Below the pieces are notes generated by a model. It was not told the origin of the DNA, did not search any database, and was given only the letters and a program-made list of their open reading frames with translations. A stretch of 64,000 nt of DNA from contig CANLEH010000003.1 in the NCBI GenBank assembly GCA_947489665.1, forward strand, positions 62,001-126,000, given 5' to 3'. Made by a program: the position numbers and the translations under genes. How positions within the stretch are numbered: the first letter of the stretch is position 1; each line of letters starts with the position of its first letter. This stretch comes from an uncultured Roseicyclus sp. (GTDB taxonomy: Bacteria; Pseudomonadota; Alphaproteobacteria; Rhodobacterales; Rhodobacteraceae). Below are positions 17,177 to 25,468 of the stretch, one piece after another.

Positions 17177-17782
17177 ATGGACAAGTTCACCAAGCTGACA
17201 GGTATCGCCGCGCCGATGCCACTGATCAACGTCGACACCGACATGATCATCCCGAAGCAGTTCCTGAAAACGATCAAGCGCTCGGGCCTTGGCGTGAACT
17301 TGTTCGACGAGATGCGCTATGACGATGATGGCAACGAGATTGCCGATTTCGTCCTGAACAAACCCGCCTACCGCGACGCACAGATCCTTGTGGCCGGGGA
17401 CAATTTCGGCTGCGGCTCCTCCCGCGAGCACGCGCCTTGGGCGCTGTTGGATTTCGGCATCCGCTGCGTGATCTCTACCAGCTTCGCCGACATCTTCTTC
17501 AACAACTGCTTCAAGAACGGCATCCTGCCCATTGTTCTGCCGCAGGAAGAGGTCGACAAACTGATGGACGACGCCGAGCGCGGTGCCAACGCTGTCATCA
17601 CCGTCGATCTGGAAAGCCAGACCATCACAGGCCCCGATGGTGGCGAAATCAGCTTCGAGGTGGACGCGTTCCGCAAGCATTGCCTGCTCAACGGCCTCGA
17701 CGACATTGGCCTGACGCTTGAAAAATCCGCCTCCATCGAAGCGTTTGAGGCACAGGCCGCACAGGCGCGCCCCTGGGTCTGA
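17177..17782 (+). CDS. leuD: 3-isopropylmalate dehydratase small subunit
   Basis: This protein of 201 residues is the swivelling domain of isopropylmalate isomerase in leucine synthesis; it pairs with LeuC encoded at 29573-30976. The core motif [22 protein letters not shown] and [19 protein letters not shown] are diagnostic, as is [18 protein letters not shown] ribosome-binding GGAG lies upstream of the ATG. The three leu genes here are separated by unrelated genes and do not form an operon. Confidence 0.95.
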   Translation: MDKFTKLTGIAAPMPLINVDTDMIIPKQFLKTIKRSGLGVNLFDEMRYDDDGNEIADFVLNKPAYRDAQILVAGDNFGCGSSREHAPWALLDFGIRCVISTSFADIFFNNCFKNGILPIVLPQEEVDKLMDDAERGANAVITVDLESQTITGPDGGEISFEVDAFRKHCLLNGLDDIGLTLEKSASIEAFEAQAAQARPWV

Positions 17783-17828
17783 ACCGCAAATGCGGTGATG
17801 CAAAACTGTGACAGGTCAGCAGCTTAAC

Positions 17829-17858
17829 CGGCGCGTCCCACCCACGGGCGCGCCGTTT
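17829..17858 (+). terminator. Probable terminator after leuD
   Basis: A GC-rich hairpin (GGCGCGTCCC with GGGCGCGCC, one bulge) with a short loop is followed by GTTTC. The T tract is weak, so strength is uncertain. Confidence 0.45.
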
Positions 17859-18023
17859 CAGTTGCGGGCTTGGGCCAAATTGGGCACAAATGTGTCAAAA
17901 CAGTGCCCGGATTGCGCGGTTCTCAACCAATTCACATGAAATTGGACGGATCGCACCACGAAGCGGGCCAAAAGGCAGAACAAGATGTCGGCATGAACTG
18001 GCATCAGTATTGAGGTAGAAGCG
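17859..18023. other. Intergenic region upstream of the membrane protein gene
   Basis: Together with the terminator this makes a gap of about 240 bp after leuD. It is slightly AT-richer than its surroundings and contains GAGGTAGAAG directly before the GTG start at 18024. I see no other structure. Confidence 0.4.
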
Positions 18024-18872
18024 GTGTTCACCAGATTGGTCGGCGCAATTGTGCGGGCGATTATGATCGTCGTCGTCATTTTGACGCCGTCTTTGCTGTC
18101 GCCGGGGGCCAACGCAGAGAATGCGCAGGTCATTACCCTTGTCGCCCTTGCCTTCGCCCTTGTGACAGCCTTCGAATATGGCGCCAAATACCCCGGCCTG
18201 ATCGAATTTCGCGACGCCCCGCCGTTCAACCGCATCCGCATCATCGCCCTTTTCCTGATGCTGTTTGGCCTATCGGTCATTGCCGGTGTCGATCGAGAAG
18301 GCTCAACCCTCGCGATGGTGATCACGGCCCTTGGGTTCCTTGTGGGCCATGTTTTGGACTTCTCCTTCAGCCCGCTGCGCATGGTTGTGGAAAACCTGCC
18401 CGGCGGTGTTGATCCGTCAGTTTCAGGCCAAGTTCAGGCCATGGCGGGCCTAGCCGTTTTGGTCACTATCGTTTCGCTGTTCCTGTTTTCAGCGCTAATC
18501 CGTACGGGCAACTGGCCGAACCGCGGGACTGCGTTCAACGTCTGGATCAACTTGCCGACCTTCGATCCGACCGCAGGCGGCGACGTTATCAAAAGGTTGG
18601 TCCGCGACGGACGCGTTAACGTTATCTTTGGAATTTCTAGTCCATTTGTTATCCCGGCAGTGGCGGTCATGGGGGCGAACCAATTGCAGATCCCCGTGCA
18701 GGCCTCGTCGCAAACCATGGTCTGGGCCGTAACGCTATGGATGTTCCTCCCTTTGAGCCTCGTGATGCGCGGCATGGCGATGCTGCGGATTGCGCGGATG
18801 ATCCGAGCACGCCGCGCGCGCCTTATCGCCAGCGTCGAGGCCGACGCACCCGGTTCAGCTGTGCCCTCTTAG
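18024..18872 (+). CDS. Hypothetical multi-pass membrane protein
   Basis: This protein of 282 residues has about six hydrophobic segments (near 5-25, 38-55, 72-90, 98-112, 137-155 and 230-255) and a basic C-terminal tail. I do not recognise a family. The GTG start is supported by GAGGTAGAAG just upstream. The last 136 bp overlap the beginning of the next frame, which encodes an exported EEP-fold protein, so the two are probably co-transcribed. Confidence 0.65.
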   Translation: MFTRLVGAIVRAIMIVVVILTPSLLSPGANAENAQVITLVALAFALVTAFEYGAKYPGLIEFRDAPPFNRIRIIALFLMLFGLSVIAGVDREGSTLAMVITALGFLVGHVLDFSFSPLRMVVENLPGGVDPSVSGQVQAMAGLAVLVTIVSLFLFSALIRTGNWPNRGTAFNVWINLPTFDPTAGGDVIKRLVRDGRVNVIFGISSPFVIPAVAVMGANQLQIPVQASSQTMVWAVTLWMFLPLSLVMRGMAMLRIARMIRARRARLIASVEADAPGSAVPS

Positions 18873-19873
18873 TCAGTCTGGTCGCCGGGCTGCCGGCCTT
18901 GGCCGACCCCCTTCGTCTAGCGAGCTTCCACACCGATCTATCTGGGCGCGGGCCCGGCACAGTCCTGCGTGACATCTTGCGTTTGGAAGACGTGCCTGCC
19001 GCAACGATCGACATCATCGTTGAGGCGCGGGCCGACATTCTCGCCCTGCAGGACATCGATTTCGACGCCGGGCATGCAACCGTCACCGCCCTTCAATCCG
19101 CATTGACCGAGCGCGGGCTAGATTACCCGCACGTCGTTTCCCTGAGGCCCAATTCCGGATGGCCCACTGGGCAGGATATCGACGGCGACGGGCGCACCGA
19201 CGGGCCACGCGACGCGCATGGATATGGGCGCTTCAACGGTGAAGGCGGTATGGCCGTGCTGTCCCGCCATCCTATCGGTGAGGTGCGCGACTTTTCTCAA
19301 CTTTTGTGGCGTGACCTGCCAGATGCAAGTGCCGCCGATGTAACGCCCGAGGAGGCCTTGGCAGTTCTGCGGCTGCATTCCGTTGCAGCGTGGGATGTCG
19401 AGGTGCTGGTTGAGGGGCAGCCTTTCCACATCCTTACATCCCATGCATCTGCACCTGTCTTCGATGGCCCCGAGGATCGCAACGGGCTGCGCAATGCGGA
19501 CGAGTTGCGGTTTTGGCACTTGTATCTGGATGGCGAATGGTCCCCGTCAGGCGAGCCCTTCGAGGCAGAGCATTTCGCCTATCTGGGTACGCTCAACCTC
19601 GACCCCGAGCGCGGCGAAGGGCGACGCTACGCCCTTCTCGATCTTTTGTCTCACTCCGCCCTGCAAGACGCCGCGCCGACCAGTCCTTTCGGCCCCGCAA
19701 CCGCAGATTGGGCCGATCCCACGCCCGGTGATCTGCGGGTCGACTATGTTCTGCCTGCCCGATCCCTGACTGTCGTGGCGTCGGGGGTGATCTGGCCAGA
19801 GGAAGGACCATTGGCGGAAGCGGTAGCTCAGGCCTCGGACCACCGGTTGGTTTGGGTCGACGTCGATTTCTGA
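18737..19873 (+). CDS. Exported endonuclease/exonuclease/phosphatase (EEP) fold protein
   Basis: This protein of up to 378 residues has an Arg-rich segment and a hydrophobic signal sequence (RTRFSCALLVSLVAGLPALADP, near residues 38-59). The EEP fold follows, with LRLASFHTDLSGRGPG, DILALQDIDFD, a metal-site-like region, HILTSHASAP, and DLRVDYVLPARSL ending in ASDHRLVWVDV (active-site His near the C-terminus). Calcium-site-like DIDGDGRTDGP occurs near residue 145. The only ATG that leaves a full signal peptide is at 18737, 136 bp inside the upstream gene. The end overlaps the convergent gene by 46 bp. Confidence 0.75.
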   Translation: MDVPPFEPRDARHGDAADCADDPSTPRAPYRQRRGRRTRFSCALLVSLVAGLPALADPLRLASFHTDLSGRGPGTVLRDILRLEDVPAATIDIIVEARADILALQDIDFDAGHATVTALQSALTERGLDYPHVVSLRPNSGWPTGQDIDGDGRTDGPRDAHGYGRFNGEGGMAVLSRHPIGEVRDFSQLLWRDLPDASAADVTPEEALAVLRLHSVAAWDVEVLVEGQPFHILTSHASAPVFDGPEDRNGLRNADELRFWHLYLDGEWSPSGEPFEAEHFAYLGTLNLDPERGEGRRYALLDLLSHSALQDAAPTSPFGPATADWADPTPGDLRVDYVLPARSLTVVASGVIWPEEGPLAEAVAQASDHRLVWVDVDF

Positions 19874-20733
19874 AGCAGGGGTGCGCAGGCCTTTTGAAGG
19901 GCCTCCTTGAGGGGCGTATGCGGAACCGTTGGCAGACTCTGCGCGAGGGCCTGACCATTGCCTTGGTGCGGGCGGCGCCAGAGGTAGCGCATCTCGACCA
20001 AGTGCTTGGCCTCAGCCCAGAAGGGCCGCATCAGGTGGATTGGCATCCAGGACATGACCTTTGCCTTAACGGGCTGGCCCGTCGCAGCTTGAACCGCTTG
20101 AGCAAGCTCAGCACCGGTCAGCGTGTAGCCCTCGAACATGTAGTCGCTGAACAGCGGTAAGGATTCCAGGCGGTCCGCCAACATTGCTCCGGCCTCAGTG
20201 AGATCGGGCAAGTAGGCCCAGGCGTGGGGCCGGTCCAGCGGGCCGGGATAGCTGAAGCGGCCTTTGGCGATCTTGGCGGCGATGATCTTATGCAGCCAGT
20301 TTTCAGAGGTTTCGGTGTCAATGTAGTCGCCTGCGCGCAGGATGATCGTCTTCACGCCGGCGTCGCGGTACGCCGCCTCCAACTGGCGGCGGATGTGGCC
20401 GAGGGAATTTGTCGCGCGGTGGGGTGTGTCGGGGCCGATGATCGCGGGGAGGTCCTCGCCAAATACATAGACATTGCCGGGGATCAGAACGGCGGCGCCG
20501 GAGGATTTGGCGGCGGCGATGACTTGCTTGGTCAGGTCAGGAACCAAGACGGCCCATTTGGAATAGGGTGGGTTCCAGGCGTTGACGATCAGGTCCGCGC
20601 CCTCGGCGGCTTGAACGAGGTCATCTTTGGCGCGGTTGAAAGGGCGGACGGTCCAGCCGTGGCGGGTGAGGGCGTCTGCCATGTGGCGGCCGAAGCGGCC
20701 GGTGGCGCCGAGGATGAGGGCGGTTTTGGACAT
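19828..20733 (-). CDS. NAD(P)-binding epimerase/reductase-like protein
   Basis: This is a Rossmann-fold protein of about 301 residues with N-terminal SKTALILGATGRFGRHMADALTRHGW (GxxGxxG). The region IPGNVYVFGEDLP followed by HIRRQLEAAYRDAGVKTIILRAGDYID resembles atypical short-chain dehydrogenases or epimerases. Substrate is unknown. The start MSKTALILG was preferred over an ATG four codons upstream because GGAGAA sits six bases ahead of it. It is divergent from a LysR-type regulator whose operator-like repeats lie between the two, so it is the likely target of that regulator. Confidence 0.8.
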   Translation of the reverse strand: MSKTALILGATGRFGRHMADALTRHGWTVRPFNRAKDDLVQAAEGADLIVNAWNPPYSKWAVLVPDLTKQVIAAAKSSGAAVLIPGNVYVFGEDLPAIIGPDTPHRATNSLGHIRRQLEAAYRDAGVKTIILRAGDYIDTETSENWLHKIIAAKIAKGRFSYPGPLDRPHAWAYLPDLTEAGAMLADRLESLPLFSDYMFEGYTLTGAELAQAVQAATGQPVKAKVMSWMPIHLMRPFWAEAKHLVEMRYLWRRPHQGNGQALAQSLPTVPHTPLKEALQKACAPLLQKSTSTQTNRWSEA

Positions 20734-20773
20734 GGGGTTCTCCATCGGTTGAGGTCTCCCGTATCACGTTGAT

Positions 20774-20789
20774 CATTCATCCGTGAATG
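20774..20789. promoter_or_regulatory. Operator candidate 1 for the LysR-type regulator
   Basis: Perfect inverted repeat CATTCA-TCCG-TGAATG. The core ATTCA-N4-TGAAT recurs at 20817-20830, 43 bases further on (42 bp centre to centre, four helical turns). It lies 40 bp from the start of the epimerase-like gene. Confidence 0.65.
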
Positions 20790-20816
20790 GCAATTGACTG
20801 TTTTTTGAGGTTCGCT

Positions 20817-20830
20817 ATTCATTTTTGAAT
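20817..20830. promoter_or_regulatory. Operator candidate 2 overlapping the LysR start codon
   Basis: Perfect inverted repeat ATTCA-TTTT-TGAAT; its last two bases are the first two of the regulator's ATG. Binding here would block translation initiation or transcription of the regulator, suggesting autorepression (inference). Confidence 0.65.
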
Positions 20831-21716
20831 GGCACATGATTTTGACTGGCCCATGCTGCGCGCCATATTGGCGGTGGCGGAAGAGGGCACGATGACCGGG
20901 GCGGCGAAGGTTCTGGGCACCAGCCAGCCCACCATCAGCCGCCTGATCCGCGCCGCCGAAGAGGTGGCGGGGGATTACCTGTTTTGGCGGGATGAGACGG
21001 GGTTCACCCCCAGCGAGTTCTGCGAAAGCCTGATCGCCGAGGCGCGGGACATCCGCGATGCCCTACGGCGTGCCTCGCTGAAAGTGGCGGGGGAGCAGCC
21101 GGGGCTGGAAGGGCGCGTGCGGGTCACGGCCTCGGTCTTCGTCACGACGCATATCCTGCCGCCGATCCTGGCGGATATTCGGGCGAAGTATCCGAGCATC
21201 AGGCTGGACGTGGTGGCGACGGACTCGACGGAAAACCTGCTGTTCCACGAGGCCGACATCGCGCTGCGCATGTACCGGCCCACGCAGCTGGACACTGTTA
21301 CGGTGCATCTGGGGGATTTGCCCTTGGGCCTTTATGCGAGCCGCTCGTTTATTGAGACCAATGGGATGCCGACATCGGTGGACGACCTGCGCGATCACGG
21401 CATGGTCGGCTATGACCGCGACGACCGCATCATCCGCGCGATGCGCGAGATGGGGATGCTTGTGACGCGCAACTGGTTCACGGTGACGACCGACGATCAG
21501 GTGGCCTATTGGCAGTTTGTGCTGGCCGGATGCGGCGTTGGCGTGGGGCAGGGGGTGGTGGCTGAGCGGTCGCCGGACGTGGTGCAGGTGATGCCGGAGT
21601 TGGAATTGCCGAGTTTGCCGGTGTGGCTGACGGCGCATCAGCGGCTGCGGCACCAGCCAAGGGTCGCGGCGGTTTGGGAGATGCTGGCGGATGGGGTTGG
21701 TGGGGTGTGTGGGTGA
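20829..21716 (+). CDS. LysR-type transcriptional regulator
   Basis: This protein of 295 residues has an N-terminal winged helix-turn-helix (about 6-65: LRAILAVAEEGTMTGAAKVLGTSQPTISRLIRAAEE) and a C-terminal effector-binding domain (about 90-290) of the LysR substrate-binding type, with GRVRVTASVFVTTHILPPIL and VAYWQFVLAGCGVG. The effector is not known. It is divergent from the epimerase-like gene and shares the two ATTCA-N4-TGAAT repeats with it. The start codon overlaps one repeat and there is no obvious Shine-Dalgarno. Confidence 0.88.
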   Translation: MAHDFDWPMLRAILAVAEEGTMTGAAKVLGTSQPTISRLIRAAEEVAGDYLFWRDETGFTPSEFCESLIAEARDIRDALRRASLKVAGEQPGLEGRVRVTASVFVTTHILPPILADIRAKYPSIRLDVVATDSTENLLFHEADIALRMYRPTQLDTVTVHLGDLPLGLYASRSFIETNGMPTSVDDLRDHGMVGYDRDDRIIRAMREMGMLVTRNWFTVTTDDQVAYWQFVLAGCGVGVGQGVVAERSPDVVQVMPELELPSLPVWLTAHQRLRHQPRVAAVWEMLADGVGGVCG

Positions 21717-21796
21717 GGGTTTCAAAAAATCAACGACCGCGACAAGAAATTGCGCCAACCCGAGCTTATCGCAAGATGACGCGTTTCAGATAAAGA

Positions 21797-23083
21797 CTAA
21801 CATTCCTTCAGACCACGGTCGGTGCGTTTCAAACGCCTCCTACGGGCCTTCTCGCCAGATAGCTTCAAATAGTCCTTGTCCCTCTTGCATTCCGAACGAT
21901 GATATTCATCCCCCATTGACCATCTTAGGTCATTGTCACCAAACCCCAGCGTTACTCCTCTGTAGTTCGGCCCGTATTCAACTGCCCATTCGGCTTTGAA
22001 CTTTTCCATAGTTTTCCACTCATGTTGCTCGAGTTCGTTATCTTCATAGCCTTCGTCCCAAGGCTTGCGGCCATAGGCATCCCATCCGTCACCCCCGCCA
22101 CCCTCAAACCCAACGAAGGTGGTGCCACCGCCGTGGATGTGGCGGGGGTCAGGCATAAACAAATAGCCATCTCCCAATTTGCGCCAATGCGTCGAGCGAA
22201 GGCGCTTCTCTGGATAGAGCCACTCTTTTTTTTGAGCGGCTATGTATCGGTAAGCGCTCTTCTTGGTAATGTAGTTGATCTCAACAACCTCTTCCTCTGA
22301 AAGAAACCGATGGTGTTGAATGTCCAAAATGTTGAACAATGAGGGCTGGCGAAAGTATCGCGGGTTTGGACGCAGTTTGCGTGGGTTCTGAAATGGATCG
22401 CGGACCCAAGCCAGATTCGTAAGGATAAGCACCTTGTCCAGCGACAGGGGAAAATAGGTATGTGTTGCGACCATCCGAATGTCGGGATCGTTGAAACCTG
22501 AGCACCATTTTGAGGCGGGGAAACATTCCCGGTTGTAGGCGACTACTGGATGATCAGAGATAATGAACTTGGTAGGCGATTGGCTGGCATCAGCAATTTG
22601 CCACACCGCTTCACCCCATATGTTGCAGAAAATGTTCTGAATACGCTGCATACCAACCAGCGTTTCATTCTTTCCAATTCCACCTAGTACGGAGCGCAGC
22701 CATGCCAAACCTTTCGGAGTCCGCAATTTCTGTACGCTCATATAAGGTACTAAGATATTGAAGGCGTCGTTAGATGCAGAATTAAATTCGAAATTGGCGA
22801 AATGCGTCACCGCTCCAGGGGCTGCATTGTCTAGATATCCGAAGAAGAATTTCTCAATGTCCCGGTTTTCGATTCCGCCCCAATTCGTTGTGTAGAGGTC
22901 ATCTTGAGCGAAACAACGAGAAGGTCCCCAATGGAGTAGCGCACGCCTAGAAAATTTGTGCCCGTCAAACGTGACCTGTTCAGGGTTAAGATCAAGATAC
23001 CATTGCTTGCCTTGACCGTTTGGCAGGAAACGCTTCTGGTACCATTCAGGCACGTAGTGATTGTGTTTGTAGCATTGTGACAT
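21797..23083 (-). CDS. DUF4238 family protein in an AT-richer patch
   Basis: This protein of about 428 residues starts MSQCYKHNHYVPEWYQKRF, the N-terminal signature of DUF4238 (HxHYVPxxYLxxF). The following region with FGYLDNAAPGAVTHFANFEF and FIISDHPVVAYNRECFPASK also fits. Function of the family is unknown. The frame is open further upstream, but the ATG at 23083 directly gives the conserved N-terminus. Base composition is visibly less GC-rich than its neighbours and codon use differs, suggesting acquisition by transfer. No transposase or integrase lies nearby. Confidence 0.75.
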   Translation of the reverse strand: MSQCYKHNHYVPEWYQKRFLPNGQGKQWYLDLNPEQVTFDGHKFSRRALLHWGPSRCFAQDDLYTTNWGGIENRDIEKFFFGYLDNAAPGAVTHFANFEFNSASNDAFNILVPYMSVQKLRTPKGLAWLRSVLGGIGKNETLVGMQRIQNIFCNIWGEAVWQIADASQSPTKFIISDHPVVAYNRECFPASKWCSGFNDPDIRMVATHTYFPLSLDKVLILTNLAWVRDPFQNPRKLRPNPRYFRQPSLFNILDIQHHRFLSEEEVVEINYITKKSAYRYIAAQKKEWLYPEKRLRSTHWRKLGDGYLFMPDPRHIHGGGTTFVGFEGGGGDGWDAYGRKPWDEGYEDNELEQHEWKTMEKFKAEWAVEYGPNYRGVTLGFGDNDLRWSMGDEYHRSECKRDKDYLKLSGEKARRRRLKRTDRGLKEC

Positions 23084-23495
23084 GGGACACCTATATTTGT
23101 CACTTCGCACTGGATGTTCAATATGATTGTTCTTGATTTGTTCGCGTGATCTAAATTGCCAATCTGAAAAACTTGCTCTGTCGCTTACTTTTCCCCAGCG
23201 GGTTAACAGCGGGCTTGCCCGCCCCGCCATCGACGGGCCTGTCCGGGGCCCGGCGATTTGGTTGGGCTGGGTGCTCCGTTCATTAGGTGGGATGGTTGGG
23301 CGGCCATAAAGTGCCACGCGGATTCTGTTGGTTCGCCGGTCCCAGGCCCGTCGATGGCGGTGCTTAGTGCGGGGTGGTTGTCGTTGGATGGTGGATTGCA
23401 CTTACCCTACGGGTGTCGCAGTGGTGGTCGTTTCTTGAACTTCCCGACGCGGCGAGATACCCGGTGCGCAACATCTCAACAAAGGAACCGCACCC
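23084..23495. other. Intergenic region between the DUF4238 gene and leuB
   Basis: A gap of 412 bp without a convincing gene. The left 130 bp are AT-richer and probably hold the promoter of the leftward DUF4238 gene. The right part is GC-rich and contains an 18-bp inverted repeat (23224-23241 and 23343-23360). Confidence 0.5.
23224..23360. repeat. Inverted repeat, 18-bp arms about 100 bp apart
   Basis: CCGCCATCGACGGGCCTG at 23224-23241 recurs as its exact reverse complement at 23343-23360. The 101 bp between show no gene. It may be the trace of a small non-autonomous element or a long-range hairpin next to the AT-richer DUF4238 patch. Confidence 0.6.
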
Positions 23496-24596
23496 ATGTC
23501 CGACCGCAGCTTGCTTATCCTTCCCGGTGACGGGATTGGCCCCGAGGTGATGGCTGAGGTCCGCAAGGTGATCGACTGGTTCGGCTCGGCGCGCGGGATC
23601 GGGTTTACGGTGTCGGAGGGGCTCGTCGGGGGGGCCTCGTATGATGCGCATGGGACGCCTCTGACGGACGAGACGATGGCGCGGGCGCAGAGGGTGGATG
23701 CGGTGCTGCTGGGTGCCGTTGGCGGGCCTGCCTATGACGATCTGGATTTCAGCGTGAAGCCGGAGCGGGGGTTGTTGCGGTTGCGCAAGGAGATGGACCT
23801 TTATGCGAACCTGCGCCCGGCGCAGTGCTTTGATGCGCTGGCGGATTTCTCGTCGCTGAAACGCGATATCGTCTCGGGCCTCGACATCATGATCCTGCGG
23901 GAGCTGACCTCGGGTGTGTATTTCGGGGAGCCGCGGGGCATCCATAAGGAAGGCAATGAGCGCGTGGGCGTGAACACGCAGCGCTATACGGAGAGCGAGA
24001 TTGCGCGGGCGGCGCGGTCTGCGTTCGAGCTGGCGCGGCGGCGGTCGGGCAAGGTCTGTTCCATGGAGAAGGCCAACGTGATGGAGAGCGGCATCCTGTG
24101 GCGGGATGTGGTGAACGAGGTCCACGCAGCGGAATATGGCGATGTGGAGCTGTCGCATATGTATGCGGACAATGGCGCGATGCAGTTGGTGCGGGCGCCG
24201 AAGCAGTTTGACGTGATCCTGACGGATAACCTGTTTGGCGATATCCTGAGTGATTGCGCGGCAATGCTGACGGGGTCGTTGGGGATGCTGCCGTCTGCGA
24301 GTTTGGGGGCGCCGATGGAGAATGGGCGACCCAAGGCGCTGTATGAGCCGGTGCATGGCTCCGCGCCGGACATCACGGGGCAGGGCAAGGCGAACCCGAT
24401 TGCGTGCATCCTGAGCTTTGCGATGGCGCTGCGCTATTCGTTCGACTTGGGCGACGAGGCGACGCGGCTGGAGCAGGCGGTGGAGCAGGTGCTGGCCGAT
24501 GGGCTGCGCACGGCGGACCTGATGGGGCCGGAGGGTGGCACGCCTATTTCGACGTCCGAGATGGGTGACGCGATCATCGCGAAGCTGGCTGCGTGA
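23496..24596 (+). CDS. leuB: 3-isopropylmalate dehydrogenase
   Basis: This protein of 366 residues performs the NAD-dependent oxidative decarboxylation of 3-isopropylmalate in leucine synthesis. The N-terminus [17 protein letters not shown], the segment [12 protein letters not shown] with [10 protein letters not shown]-like context, [20 protein letters not shown], and [28 protein letters not shown] are diagnostic. Length is normal. The downstream GNAT gene starts with a GTGA overlap. AAAGGA lies upstream of the ATG. Confidence 0.96.
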   Translation: MSDRSLLILPGDGIGPEVMAEVRKVIDWFGSARGIGFTVSEGLVGGASYDAHGTPLTDETMARAQRVDAVLLGAVGGPAYDDLDFSVKPERGLLRLRKEMDLYANLRPAQCFDALADFSSLKRDIVSGLDIMILRELTSGVYFGEPRGIHKEGNERVGVNTQRYTESEIARAARSAFELARRRSGKVCSMEKANVMESGILWRDVVNEVHAAEYGDVELSHMYADNGAMQLVRAPKQFDVILTDNLFGDILSDCAAMLTGSLGMLPSASLGAPMENGRPKALYEPVHGSAPDITGQGKANPIACILSFAMALRYSFDLGDEATRLEQAVEQVLADGLRTADLMGPEGGTPISTSEMGDAIIAKLAA

Positions 24597-25057
24597 GTGA
24601 GCTGAGCGTCCGTCCGTTTGCGCCTTCGGACGCGGATGGGTTCCTGACGCTCTACCGTGATTGCCTGACCCACTATGGCGTTGGCCCTGCCCGACCAGAC
24701 GTTGAGGCGGAGATATTGGCTGATTTGTCCGCCGCGCGCGGGATGTCAGCCAGCCTCGCGTGGCGCGGGTGTGAGCCGCTTGGTTTCAGCACATGGGTCC
24801 GCGTCTATCCGGCGATGGATGGGGTCGCGGTATACCTCAAGGAGCTTTACGTGATCTCTGGGGCGCGCGGTCTTGGCGTCGGCAAGTTGCTGATGCGGGA
24901 CCTGGCAGAGACAGCCCTACGGATCGGGGCGGTGCGTCTGGAATGGGGAAGTTTTCAGCCTGATGCGTTGAAATTCTACGACGCTTTGGGGGCGCCCCGG
25001 AAAGACAAGGTGCATTATTCGGTCGCTGCCGGGGATTTGCACTCGTTCGCGCAGTAG
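24593..25057 (+). CDS. GNAT-family N-acetyltransferase
   Basis: This protein of 154 residues has the GNAT fold: beta-alpha start [20 protein letters not shown], and the acetyl-CoA binding segment [24 protein letters not shown] (Q/RxxGxG-like, about residues 81-104). The substrate is unknown. The GTG start overlaps the leuB stop (GTGA), so it is translationally coupled to leuB. The end [17 protein letters not shown] is typical for the family. Confidence 0.82.
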   Translation: MSELSVRPFAPSDADGFLTLYRDCLTHYGVGPARPDVEAEILADLSAARGMSASLAWRGCEPLGFSTWVRVYPAMDGVAVYLKELYVISGARGLGVGKLLMRDLAETALRIGAVRLEWGSFQPDALKFYDALGAPRKDKVHYSVAAGDLHSFAQ

Positions 25058-25093
25058 GTAGTGTGGCGGCATTCAAACCTTGAGGATCATTTC

Positions 25094-25453
25094 ATGTTTC
25101 GTTTTGCTTTCGCGCTTTGCCTGCTTGCCACGCCCCTTCATGCCAACGGATATGCCGTAGGCGACACGTTCGAGGACCCGATGGTTCTTGCGACCGAGGT
25201 CTTCGAAGGCTTCCTTTCGGAAGAGGAGGGGAATCCGGGGATCGAGGTAAATGTAAGCGTCGATTTCTTCGGGAACATGACGATCCTGGTGGCCGAGACG
25301 GGCTTTGCCGATGACTCGGTTCGGGGGGTGCGCAACCAGTATGTGCTGGAGCCGGGCGAGGATGGGGTCTGGACGTTGATCTACACGCATCAGCAGCAGC
25401 TTTGCTATCGCGGCGCGAATACCGTGACCTGGCAGGATGGCCTCTGCGTCTGA
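25094..25453 (+). CDS. Small exported hypothetical protein
   Basis: This protein of 119 residues begins with a signal peptide (MFRFAFALCLLATPLHANG). The mature part is acidic, with two Cys near the C-terminus (LCYRGANTVTWQDGLCV) that may form a disulfide. I do not recognise a family. The start was set at the ATG giving the signal peptide; the frame is open eleven codons further. It sits 36 bp after the GNAT gene and 15 bp before an EamA transporter gene. Confidence 0.65.
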   Translation: MFRFAFALCLLATPLHANGYAVGDTFEDPMVLATEVFEGFLSEEEGNPGIEVNVSVDFFGNMTILVAETGFADDSVRGVRNQYVLEPGEDGVWTLIYTHQQQLCYRGANTVTWQDGLCV

Positions 25454-25468
25454 CACACAAGGTTCTGC

